Assembly: GCA_021834945.1 (NCBI GenBank)
Contig: JAKBRA010000018.1
Location: forward strand, 1 to 15,595
Direction: 5' to 3'
DNA length: 15,595 bases
From: Nanobdellota archaeon
Lineage (GTDB): Archaea; Nanoarchaeota; Nanoarchaeia; Parvarchaeales; Parvarchaeaceae
This document shows, one piece after another, positions 1 through 5,711 of the stretch (the first letter of the stretch is position 1; each line of letters begins with the position of its first letter). The notes under the pieces were generated by a model, which saw only the letters and a program-made list of their open reading frames with translations, did not search any database and was not told the DNA's origin. A program made the translations under genes and the position numbers.

Positions 1-40
1 TAACCTAGGACAGGGATTCACTCACAAAGGCTTCTGTTGA

Positions 41-859
41 TCATAGCCTAAGCCATTCCAGTATAGATTTCAAAAGTTGATCCTCAAACCCTGCAAAATT
101 ATGAGGTGCACCGGAGATGAAGATCGAGTTCACAGAGGGAAGCATAGATAGTTCTTCATACTCTGTTTTTGGATTCGGATATGCAGCAAAATCATCTCCT
201 CCAATTGCAGCTAACACTGGTATATCAATTCTTGATAACAATGACCCTGTTAAATTACCATTTCTGAAAGGGAATACGTCATAAACTGTGTCTTCTTTCA
301 ATATATCATACAGAGCACCTGCTGAGATAAGCCATGTACTCCAAACCTCCTTCGGAACAATCTCAGAAGGTGACACTTTCATCACATTTTTTGTAATTGA
401 TAAAATTTTTTCCCTCGCTTTCAAGTTACCTTTACAATAAAAAGCAATCGAATCAAATGGAGAAAGAAGAATAAGTTTATTTATTGAAGGGTCTCCTTGA
501 TTGTTCATGAAGTAAACTGCCTTTAATGCTCCCAAACTGTGACCCTGAAGGATTATCCCCTTATAATTTCTTTCTCTGGCATAAGTTACCCATTGGCCGA
601 TGTCAAGCAGGCAATCGCTGAATTTCTCTGAAATGGAGCCATCATCATGGCCCCTCGTGTTTGCTGACAGAAACGAATATCCTATCAACGGGTACTCCCT
701 GCTAAAGTAATCGATAAAATGATTGCCATAAAAATTTCCCCAGGTACCATGTATGTGAAGCACCAGATTTTGTGCTCTTGGTTCATTTTCAACCAACATA
801 CCTTGTAGCTCTACATTGTCTATTGTGTTAGTCCTGATCAATTTCATACTCATATCCAT
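41..859 (-). CDS. Alpha/beta-hydrolase (serine hydrolase), probable esterase/lipase-like
   Basis: A 272-residue alpha/beta-hydrolase fold protein with no signal peptide, so probably cytoplasmic. The N-terminal HIHGTWGN segment (35-42) supplies the oxyanion-hole HG motif. The nucleophile elbow is GHSLG (106-110) with Ser108. The likely acid is Asp222 or Asp223 in IGGDDFAAYP, and the base is His253 in GAPHNF. All three catalytic elements lie in the right order and spacing, so it should be active; the substrate cannot be read from the sequence. The ATG at 859 is preceded by an AGGGGG ribosome-binding site five bases upstream, and an AT-rich promoter lies about 40 bp away, so unlike most genes here it seems to have a short leader. 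It is divergent from the peptidase E-like gene. The fold is certain; carboxylesterase, acyl hydrolase or peptidase activity are all possible. Confidence 0.85.
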   Translation of the reverse strand: MDMSMKLIRTNTIDNVELQGMLVENEPRAQNLVLHIHGTWGNFYGNHFIDYFSREYPLIGYSFLSANTRGHDDGSISEKFSDCLLDIGQWVTYARERNYKGIILQGHSLGALKAVYFMNNQGDPSINKLILLSPFDSIAFYCKGNLKAREKILSITKNVMKVSPSEIVPKEVWSTWLISAGALYDILKEDTVYDVFPFRNGNLTGSLLSRIDIPVLAAIGGDDFAAYPNPKTEYEELSMLPSVNSIFISGAPHNFAGFEDQLLKSILEWLRL

Positions 860-864
860 TCATA

Positions 865-870
865 CCCCCT
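865..870 (-). promoter_or_regulatory. Ribosome-binding site of the alpha/beta-hydrolase gene
   Basis: AGGGGG on the minus strand, with five bases before the ATG at 859. It decides for this start over the out-of-frame ATG at 863. It is one of the few Shine-Dalgarno-like sites at the head of a transcription unit in this window. Confidence 0.55.
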
Positions 871-891
871 ATACAATTTGTTTGGATCACC

Positions 892-906
892 AAAAATATA
901 TATTTT
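892..906 (-). promoter_or_regulatory. TATA-like promoter of the alpha/beta-hydrolase gene
   Basis: The AT-only run AAAATATATATTTTT on the minus strand is centred near 899. The usual archaeal spacing of about 26 bp puts transcription start near 873, giving a leader of roughly 14 nt that contains the AGGGGG site. Confidence 0.45.
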
Positions 907-946
907 CATTTGGGTTCCTTTTCAAGGTTGTCTGTGACCAGATAGC

Positions 947-962
947 GGGATAATGATATCCC
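947..962. repeat. Small inverted repeat in the divergent intergenic region
   Basis: GGGATA (947-952), four-base loop ATGA, TATCCC (957-962). It is a perfect six-pair dyad between two divergent promoters. It could be an operator or a chance palindrome; no bound factor is known. Confidence 0.3.
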
Positions 963-985
963 AAAGAAATGGCACTGCTTTAGAT

Positions 986-1000
986 AACTTTTGAAAAGTT
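986..1000. promoter_or_regulatory. Palindrome abutting the peptidase E-like promoter (candidate operator/BRE)
   Basis: AACTTTT-G-AAAAGTT is a perfect 7+1+7 dyad whose last two bases overlap the TTTATAAA box. The right half (GAAAAG) lies where the purine-rich BRE that binds TFB is expected. A protein bound to the dyad would compete with TBP/TFB, so repression is a reasonable guess. AT-rich dyads also arise by chance. Confidence 0.35.
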
Positions 1001-1006
1001 TATAAA
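999..1006 (+). promoter_or_regulatory. TATA box of the peptidase E-like gene
   Basis: TTTATAAA centred at about 1002.5, 26 bp before the ATG at 1028. This predicts a leaderless mRNA starting at or next to that ATG, and argues against the GTG at 1010 as the start. Confidence 0.6.
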
Positions 1007-1027
1007 TTTGTGTTGTACATCCCTTCT

Positions 1028-1639
1028 ATGAAATTTTATCTTTCATCTTATAGGATGGGAAATTCTGTTGCAAAACTTCGTCGGATGATGCCGAAAAACA
1101 AAAAGGTGGGTTTAATACTCAATGCTCTTGATTATGCTAGTATAGATGAAAGAAAAGTAAAAGGAAAAATTAAGGCTTTGGAGCATATCGGGTTTGAACC
1201 AGAAATCCTAGATCTTAAGATGTACTTTGGTAAACAAAAAGAATTAGAAAAGAAGCTAGCTGAGTTAGGGGCGGTTTGGGTGAACGGCGGTAATACATTT
1301 GTATTAAGACAAGCTATGAGACTTAGTGGTTTCGACAAAATCTTTAACAATTTGCTTAAAGGAAAGGATTTTTTGTATGGTGGTTACAGCGCTGGAATCT
1401 GTGTTTTAGCAAAGGATCTGCACGGATTGGAGATAGTTGATGACCCGAATCAAAGACCATATGGTAAGAAGTATAAGATAATTTGGGAAGGATTAGGTTT
1501 ACTCAATTATATGATTTTACCCCATTATAAATCTAAACATACAGAAAGCAAGCTTATTACCAAAACTGTCCAGTATTTTATAGACCATAAGTTGCTGTTT
1601 AAAGCTCTAAGTGACGGAGAAGTGATCATCATTGAGTGA
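1028..1639 (+). CDS. Peptidase E-like serine hydrolase (family S51)
   Basis: A 203-residue protein of the S51 family (dipeptidase E or cyanophycinase type, class I glutamine-amidotransferase-like fold). The GGNTF motif is at 87-91, and the nucleophile elbow GGYSAG (118-123) gives Ser121. A downstream LPHY segment supplies the likely catalytic His166. PepE in bacteria is about 230 residues and cleaves Asp-X dipeptides; this one is slightly shorter. No signal peptide is seen, so it should act in the cytosol on small peptides. I chose the ATG at 1028 over an in-frame GTG at 1010 because a TATA box lies exactly 26 bp upstream of it and the family-typical N-terminal strand MKFYLSS begins there. 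The gene is monocistronic or leads a short stretch with the membrane protein 181 bp downstream. The family call is firm, the substrate is not. Confidence 0.8.
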   Translation: MKFYLSSYRMGNSVAKLRRMMPKNKKVGLILNALDYASIDERKVKGKIKALEHIGFEPEILDLKMYFGKQKELEKKLAELGAVWVNGGNTFVLRQAMRLSGFDKIFNNLLKGKDFLYGGYSAGICVLAKDLHGLEIVDDPNQRPYGKKYKIIWEGLGLLNYMILPHYKSKHTESKLITKTVQYFIDHKLLFKALSDGEVIIIE

Positions 1640-1663
1640 AAAGCGGCGCAAGCACACGAAAAG

Positions 1664-1734
1664 ATGCATATGCATTAATCAGACTTAACTGACTGGGTTA
1701 TATGCTTAAATTCGTTGTGCATATACAAGCATAT
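1664..1734. repeat. Cluster of GCATAT/ATATGC elements
   Basis: A perfect 12-bp palindrome ATGCATATGCAT (1664-1675) is followed by ATATGC (1700-1705) and two direct GCATAT copies 10 bp apart (1719-1724 and 1729-1734). One-helical-turn spacing upstream of a gene suggests a regulator site. The simple composition means chance is not excluded. Confidence 0.3.
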
Positions 1735-1840
1735 GTCCGCAAAAGTAGAGAGTTTCTTGTCAATTACAAAGACAGCGGATACAAAAAAAGCATTTAAGCA
1801 TTTATTGACTCGATTACAGGATGAAGAAAAAGTATTCTAA
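1733..1840 (+). CDS. Possible small ORF, 35 residues
   Basis: An ATG at 1733 opens a 35-codon frame ending with TAA at 1838-1840. It starts MSAKVESFLSITKTA and ends in an amphipathic, charged helix-like stretch (AFKHLLTRLQDEE). It overlaps the first 20 bases of the membrane-protein gene in another frame, so it could be a leader peptide whose translation is coupled to that gene. A TATA-like CTTAAATT (1705-1712) lies about 25 bp upstream, fitting a leaderless start. Against it: no homology can be recognised, and the downstream gene may have its own promoter inside this ORF. Confidence 0.3.
   Translation: MSAKVESFLSITKTADTKKAFKHLLTRLQDEEKVF
1791..1799 (+). promoter_or_regulatory. TATA-like box for the seven-helix membrane protein
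   Basis: CATTTAAGC is centred near 1795, 26 bp before the ATG at 1821. This fits the leaderless spacing seen elsewhere in the window. It lies within the possible 35-codon ORF, so the two interpretations compete. Confidence 0.35.
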
Positions 1841-2381
1841 ATACGACAGTCTACTGTTTTATCTGTCAGTAGTAGCGATGATAATGCTCATATACTCCGT
1901 ATCCTTCCTATCGTACGGATCGTTGCCGCAGAATTCACTTCTCTTAGCAGGTGCCTTTATACTCTTCATTTCAGCTACAGCGGGAAAGCAGCGTGTGATA
2001 CAGGCGCTTGAGATTATAGTGCTAGTAGGGATAGTGCTTTCTTTCTTAAGAATGAACGTACTATACTCGCTCGCCATAGTCCTTTTTGTAGCACTGCTTA
2101 TAGTTGTTTATCTACTGCATATAGAGCATTATAAGAAGGAGCCGATAGGGGCAGTAGGAAGTGTAGGTTTTGTCCTAATGGGGATAGGCTTTGCTTTCAA
2201 TGTAGGTAACTATCCGCTCGTCACTGGGCTTGCTCTTGCATCCGGTGCGCTATTGGCTGCTGTATACGCTGTAACGGCGTTTTGGCTTTATAGGGTGAGG
2301 TTACAAGTTATAATAGCCATTCTTAACGTGATATTCGCAGTTAGTCCGATACTGCTCATATTAAGAGTTGTTGGGATCTGA
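1821..2381 (+). CDS. Unrecognised polytopic membrane protein, about seven helices
   Basis: A 186-residue, almost entirely hydrophobic protein. I do not recognise the family. Hydrophobic segments lie at about 11-31, 37-54, 58-77, 80-100, 111-129, 132-156 and 162-185, separated by very short loops. A basic N-terminus (MKKKYSK) suggests it starts on the cytoplasmic side. The only sizeable polar linker, IEHYKKEP, is at about 101-108. No charged residues sit inside the helices, so it lacks obvious signs of an ion-coupled transporter or an enzyme. The frame is closed by a TGA at 1806, leaving ATG 1821 as the natural start. It ends 13 bp from the convergent propeller gene. It could be a small structural or accessory membrane protein. 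Confidence 0.7.
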   Translation: MKKKYSKYDSLLFYLSVVAMIMLIYSVSFLSYGSLPQNSLLLAGAFILFISATAGKQRVIQALEIIVLVGIVLSFLRMNVLYSLAIVLFVALLIVVYLLHIEHYKKEPIGAVGSVGFVLMGIGFAFNVGNYPLVTGLALASGALLAAVYAVTAFWLYRVRLQVIIAILNVIFAVSPILLILRVVGI

Positions 2382-2394
2382 ACCTGATCTTTGA

Positions 2395-4023
2395 TTAATT
2401 GCTTCCCGAAGGCGCATCTGCTATCCCCTGCGGACTTTTAAATCCGGTTATGGAATCAATAACAGAATTAGATGACGTAGAAATCACGCTTACTGTATTC
2501 GAACCAAAGTTTGAAACATACACAAATTCGTTGTTTGGATTTATTGTTAAGCCTACCGGGGATGAGCCTACGTCTATGATGGCAATGTCTCTGTAGCTAG
2601 ACGTATTTATCCTGTATACATTGTTAGAATACGTATTTACTACATACACAGATTCCCCGGTAGGGGAAACTGCTATTGATTCTGGTCCAGAGCCAACCGA
2701 GATATTCTTTATAACAGCGTAAGAGGACAGGTTTATTACGGAGACAGTGTTAGAAAGGTTATTGGCAACGTATGCAAACCTGCCGTCTGGCGAGACTGTA
2801 ATCCCTATAGGGTCGTTTCCAACAGGTATAACCTTTACTAAATCCAAAGAGGAATTTAGGACTGCTACCGAATTTGATGAGCTTTGTGTAACATATATGA
2901 ACTTTGAGCTCGGGGCAACTGCTATGCTTTCTGGCGTACCTCCTACTTTAAATGAATTTACAATTGAAAAACTCGTTGCGTTTATCAAAGACAGAACCCC
3001 TCCATTGCCAAGTGCCGTTGCATATACAAAACTGCCATTCATGTTCATGGCAATGCCGGTCGGGTTTACCCCAACAGTTATGTTTTCAATAACTTTGTTT
3101 ATGTCGGTGTTTATAACCGATACAAAGGAGTTTCCATGATTGGTAATAAAAACTGGGTTTCCGCTTGGAGAAACTGCTACCCCGACAGGATTGCTGCTTA
3201 CACTTATATTCCTTATTATTAGATTGCTGGAAGTGTTTACAACCGAAAGGATTCCGCTTCCGCCATTTGCTACAAACATGTCCCTTAAAGGTATAAAGTC
3301 AAAATATGTAGTGTTTCCGCTTATAACACCGGAAAATGCAGTCGGGTAATATGTTACGCCGTTTATTGACGTATTTTTTATGTAGAACCGTTGGTTTCCA
3401 AGATCCAAGAATGAGATACTACCCTGTTTAGAATTCTTTATCTCATTTGCGTATTCCATCGTCCAGTTTAAGCCGGCCGGCAAACCAGATTCGACAAAGG
3501 TTATTAATCTTTGGGTGATGGACTTGCCCGCTACATATCCTCTTGCTACAAGATTCTCTTCGCCAGCCGAAGTGTCTATTGCATAATTGATTGTTATACT
3601 GGCGGAATAAAAGTTATCAGCGCTTTTGCAGGTGCTATTGTAAAAAGTTATAAAGAAATTATCGTCTATGCCTGCAAAATAATTTATGTTCGGGAGCGAG
3701 CTAATCTTAAGGCCATTTGAGCTTATCACGGACGCATTTAATATCTCGACTGGGCTTCCAGCGGAATTTCCTACTTCCAATACCAATGCACCGTTTCCAC
3801 ATTCCTGCGATAAAATAGTAAATGGACTGAATCCCGTTACTGAATATGATAGGTTATTAGTCGGTGAGAATATTCCCAGCGAATAGAGAATTATAATTAT
3901 TATGACTATTGCTAGAATGGCCCAGCCATAGGTCATCATGTACTCTAGAGCAGACTGCGATTTTTTATTGTCAGCGCCGTTGAATCCATGCATTAATTCC
4001 CTTAGATTTTGATGAAATTGCAT
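2395..4023 (-). CDS. Surface YVTN-type beta-propeller protein with a class III (pilin-like) signal peptide
   Basis: A 542-residue protein exported through a type IV pilin-like signal. Basic KK (20-21) is followed by QSALEYMMTYGWAI (23-36) and an Ile-rich helix to about 50. In archaea a FlaK/EppA/PibD-type peptidase would be expected to cut just before this hydrophobic segment. Residues 55-170 form an unassigned beta-rich domain with two Cys (75 and 132). At 175-245 comes an ITFVESGLPAGLNW module, a repeat type common in acidophilic archaea. From about 248 to 535 there are seven tandem 41-43-residue YVTN repeats (for example FAYVANNLSNTVSVIN and FVYVSNFGSNTVSVIS), each with an SPxGIAVSP-like turn, making a complete seven-bladed propeller. 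I count 16 N-x-S/T sequons, so heavy N-glycosylation is likely. Ligand binding, cell contact or S-layer association are all possible. A TATA box 26 bp before the ATG suggests a leaderless transcript. Confidence 0.85.
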   Translation of the reverse strand: MQFHQNLRELMHGFNGADNKKSQSALEYMMTYGWAILAIVIIIIILYSLGIFSPTNNLSYSVTGFSPFTILSQECGNGALVLEVGNSAGSPVEILNASVISSNGLKISSLPNINYFAGIDDNFFITFYNSTCKSADNFYSASITINYAIDTSAGEENLVARGYVAGKSITQRLITFVESGLPAGLNWTMEYANEIKNSKQGSISFLDLGNQRFYIKNTSINGVTYYPTAFSGVISGNTTYFDFIPLRDMFVANGGSGILSVVNTSSNLIIRNISVSSNPVGVAVSPSGNPVFITNHGNSFVSVINTDINKVIENITVGVNPTGIAMNMNGSFVYATALGNGGVLSLINATSFSIVNSFKVGGTPESIAVAPSSKFIYVTQSSSNSVAVLNSSLDLVKVIPVGNDPIGITVSPDGRFAYVANNLSNTVSVINLSSYAVIKNISVGSGPESIAVSPTGESVYVVNTYSNNVYRINTSSYRDIAIIDVGSSPVGLTINPNNEFVYVSNFGSNTVSVISTSSNSVIDSITGFKSPQGIADAPSGSN

Positions 4024-4045
4024 AGCCTATTAGAATCGCTCAAGG

Positions 4046-4053
4046 TTTATAGA
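4046..4053 (-). promoter_or_regulatory. TATA box of the propeller-protein gene
   Basis: TCTATAAA on the minus strand, centred at about 4049.5, 26 bp upstream of the ATG at 4023. It implies a leaderless mRNA. Confidence 0.5.
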
Positions 4054-4120
4054 TTTTAGGTATGACAGCTAAATAAAAGATTAAATCATAATTTTCGTAA
4101 AAAAATCTTCCTATGTAAAG

Positions 4121-4129
4121 TATTTATTG
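4121..4129 (+). promoter_or_regulatory. TATA-like box of the deoxyribosyltransferase-like gene
   Basis: TATTTATTG centred at 4125, 26 bp before the ATG at 4151. It supports 4151 as start and leaderless initiation; the in-frame TTG at 4127 would lie inside the promoter. Confidence 0.5.
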
Positions 4130-4150
4130 TATAACTATTCTATCAGTAAA

Positions 4151-4621
4151 ATGGTTGTTTATAAAAGTCTTGATGAACTAGTATCAGACTTCAAGGGCGG
4201 CAAGACCTTTTATCTAGCACATCCAACAGTAGCACGCAATGAAATAAGAGAATGGGAGCTTGACGTTGAGAAAAAATACAACATAACTTTGCTCAATCCC
4301 TTTTTTGATAATTACAGAAAAGATGCTACCGAATTAAAAGAGGGCAAGATTTACACACAAAATCTGGACTATAAATTTATAGTCGAAGAAGATCTAAAAG
4401 CCATAGGCAGATGCGATGGTATCCTGGCCATACTTACAGAAAACAGCATAGGCACCTCGATGGAGCTTTTTTACAATTCCGTGCACCTGTCCAAGCCTAC
4501 CTATATAATAATAGAGGACAGCAAATTAATGCACCACCCCTGGATGAAATACATAGCTTCCTACCCGCCGTTTAAAAGCAGAGAAGAATTCACCAGAGAA
4601 GTTTTAGACAAAACTGTATAA
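4151..4621 (+). CDS. Nucleoside 2-deoxyribosyltransferase-like protein
   Basis: A 156-residue protein with the Rossmann-like fold of nucleoside 2-deoxyribosyltransferases and related N-glycosidases, which break or exchange the base-sugar bond of (deoxy)nucleosides or nucleotides. The first strand is KTFYLAHP (18-25). A middle segment has an acidic helix. The family signature follows: a CDGILAILTENSIGTSMELF stretch (88-107), in which Asp89 precedes the strand and Glu105 in GTSMEL matches the catalytic Glu position, then SKPTYIII (114-121). The small size and lack of extra domains fit a salvage or housecleaning enzyme, cytosolic. An in-frame TTG at 4127 would add eight residues but falls in the promoter. 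Stand-alone gene, convergent with DUF1059. Fold confident; true transferase versus nucleotide hydrolase is unresolved. Confidence 0.7.
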   Translation: MVVYKSLDELVSDFKGGKTFYLAHPTVARNEIREWELDVEKKYNITLLNPFFDNYRKDATELKEGKIYTQNLDYKFIVEEDLKAIGRCDGILAILTENSIGTSMELFYNSVHLSKPTYIIIEDSKLMHHPWMKYIASYPPFKSREEFTREVLDKTV

Positions 4622-4645
4622 AAAATAAAACAAAATATAAAGTGT
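4622..4645 (-). terminator. T-rich terminator downstream of the DUF1059 gene
   Basis: Just past the DUF1059 stop, the minus strand reads ACACTTTATATTTTGTTTTA and then TTTT. Archaeal RNA polymerase terminates at such T-runs without a hairpin. The same 24 bp is A-rich on the plus strand, so it serves only the minus-strand gene. Confidence 0.5.
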
Positions 4646-4834
4646 TTAGAAGAGACCTTTCTTCTCTTTTATTGCGGCTTCTACCTTCTGCATTACGTCA
4701 GGAGGAACAGGATCCATACCGTGTTTTTCTTTAGCATGCTTTGCTATTAACGGCATGAGTTCTTCCTTGGTTTTTGCCTTGGTCTTAAAGCCACAATCCA
4801 TGCCTATATCCTTGCATGCGAATGTATACGCCAT
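4646..4834 (-). CDS. DUF1059 family small protein
   Basis: A 62-residue protein of the DUF1059 family, whose function is unknown. The conserved pattern is plain: CKDIGMDCGF with Cys7 and Cys14, then HAKEKHGM with His33 and His38. Two Cys and two His spaced this way could bind a metal, though that is an inference. The helical C-terminus (46-62) is short and basic. The start is supported by a strong GAGGTGG ribosome-binding site four bases before the ATG, the best Shine-Dalgarno match in the window; a T-rich terminator follows the stop. Together these suggest a single, efficiently translated gene with its own promoter. The family is widespread in archaea and bacteria as a stand-alone small protein. 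The identification is good, the role is open. Confidence 0.85.
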   Translation of the reverse strand: MAYTFACKDIGMDCGFKTKAKTKEELMPLIAKHAKEKHGMDPVPPDVMQKVEAAIKEKKGLF

Positions 4835-4838
4835 AATA

Positions 4839-4845
4839 CCACCTC
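4839..4845 (-). promoter_or_regulatory. Strong ribosome-binding site of the DUF1059 gene
   Basis: GAGGTGG on the minus strand, complementary to the 3' end of 16S rRNA, four bases before the ATG at 4834. Confidence 0.7.
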
Positions 4846-4867
4846 AATCTTATATTGGGTTTCAGTC

Positions 4868-4877
4868 GATAAATAGC
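4868..4877 (-). promoter_or_regulatory. TATA-like box of the DUF1059 gene
   Basis: CTATTTATCG on the minus strand, centred near 4873. The usual spacing puts transcription start near 4847, just upstream of the ribosome-binding site, so this gene has a leader of about 12 nt. Confidence 0.4.
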
Positions 4878-4934
4878 TTATTTTAGTTTGTTTATTGCTA
4901 CTTAACAGAGATTCTTTAATCCAAATGGATAGTT

Positions 4935-4942
4935 TTTAAATA
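4935..4942 (+). promoter_or_regulatory. TATA box of the GT2 gene
   Basis: TTTAAATA centred at 4938.5, which predicts a transcript starting about four bases before the ATG at 4969, that is, an almost leaderless mRNA. Confidence 0.45.
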
Positions 4943-4968
4943 AGCGCGTCATTAAAAATGTTTATAAT

Positions 4969-5706
4969 ATGAAAGAACGGCCAATGATTTCGGTAATCAT
5001 ACCGGTTTACAACGAAGAAAGCTACGTGTCTGACCTTATTAAATCGATAAAACAGCAGACATACAAAAATTATGAGGTTATAGCAGTGGATTCCTCAACC
5101 GACGACACGCCAAAATTACTGAAAAAATTCGGCGTGACAATGATACGAATACCAAAGACAAATGTCTCGGCGGCAAGAAACGCCGGAATCAAAAGGGCCA
5201 AGGGCGACATACTCGCCTTGATAGACGCGGATTACATACTACAGAAAAATCTTTTCAATTCCGTCGTAAAGTGCCTTGCAGACCCAAAAAATGAAAAGGT
5301 CGTATGCATAGAACCAAGGCCGAAATTGAATCTAAAGGACCTTAAAAGACGGGACATAATAAAGTTCAAGCTGCTTAATGAGCTCATATACATGTACAAA
5401 AGAGTAAGTTTCTTTACCCTGGTTCCAGCCGCTTATGGCTGCGATTTTTGCAGAACCTATGCAGTAAATAAAGCAGGTCTGTTCAATGAGGAGATAGATG
5501 TTGCCGAAGACAAAGAATTTTTTTCAAGGCTTAGAAAGCAAGGAAAGTTCAAAATGATCAAGGACCACACCAGGATGTCTTACAGAAGGCATTCAAAAGA
5601 GGGTGCGATAAAAACCGGCTTTATCTACTTTTTCGCCACCGTTTCCGCGTTGTTCACAAAGCGCTTTAAATTCAAGTTCAAATCCATACGGAGAAAAAGC
5701 AAGTGA
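4969..5706 (+). CDS. Family 2 glycosyltransferase (GT-A fold)
   Basis: A 245-residue inverting-type glycosyltransferase that should move a sugar from a nucleotide donor to a lipid or glycan acceptor at the cytoplasmic membrane face. ISVIIPVYNEE (7-17) opens the nucleotide-binding fold. VDSSTDDT (40-47) and the RNAGIKRAKGD segment (70-80) are typical GT2 features. IDAD (85-88) is the DxD-like metal and nucleotide site. VAEDKEFFSRL (178-188) holds the ED motif with the likely base, and the later RRH (206-208) fits the RxxRW-like area loosely. A single hydrophobic helix (215-229) and a very basic tail (RFKFKFKSIRRKSK) suggest peripheral membrane attachment. It faces the minus-strand glycan operon, with only 5 bp between the two stop codons. 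Family certain, sugar and acceptor unknown. Confidence 0.87.
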   Translation: MKERPMISVIIPVYNEESYVSDLIKSIKQQTYKNYEVIAVDSSTDDTPKLLKKFGVTMIRIPKTNVSAARNAGIKRAKGDILALIDADYILQKNLFNSVVKCLADPKNEKVVCIEPRPKLNLKDLKRRDIIKFKLLNELIYMYKRVSFFTLVPAAYGCDFCRTYAVNKAGLFNEEIDVAEDKEFFSRLRKQGKFKMIKDHTRMSYRRHSKEGAIKTGFIYFFATVSALFTKRFKFKFKSIRRKSK

Positions 5707-5711
5707 AATAG

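Noticed and set aside
1..40. Feature downstream of the hydrolase stop
   Set aside because: Forty bases without a recognisable gene end, hairpin or T-run.
1010..1027. GTG start six codons earlier for the peptidase E-like gene
   Set aside because: It lies only 7 bp from the TATA box, so it would be upstream of the predicted transcript start.
1640..1820. tRNA or structured RNA gene
   Set aside because: No T-loop GTTCxA sequence or acceptor pairing is visible; short palindromes only.
1733..2381. A single frameshifted gene joining the 35-codon ORF and the membrane protein
   Set aside because: The membrane protein has a natural basic N-terminus at 1821 and a stop in its own frame at 1806; nothing demands a longer protein.
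2395..3280. Tandem DNA repeat or CRISPR-like array
   Set aside because: The periodicity is about 125 bp and diverged at the DNA level; it reflects the seven protein blades, not conserved repeats with spacers.
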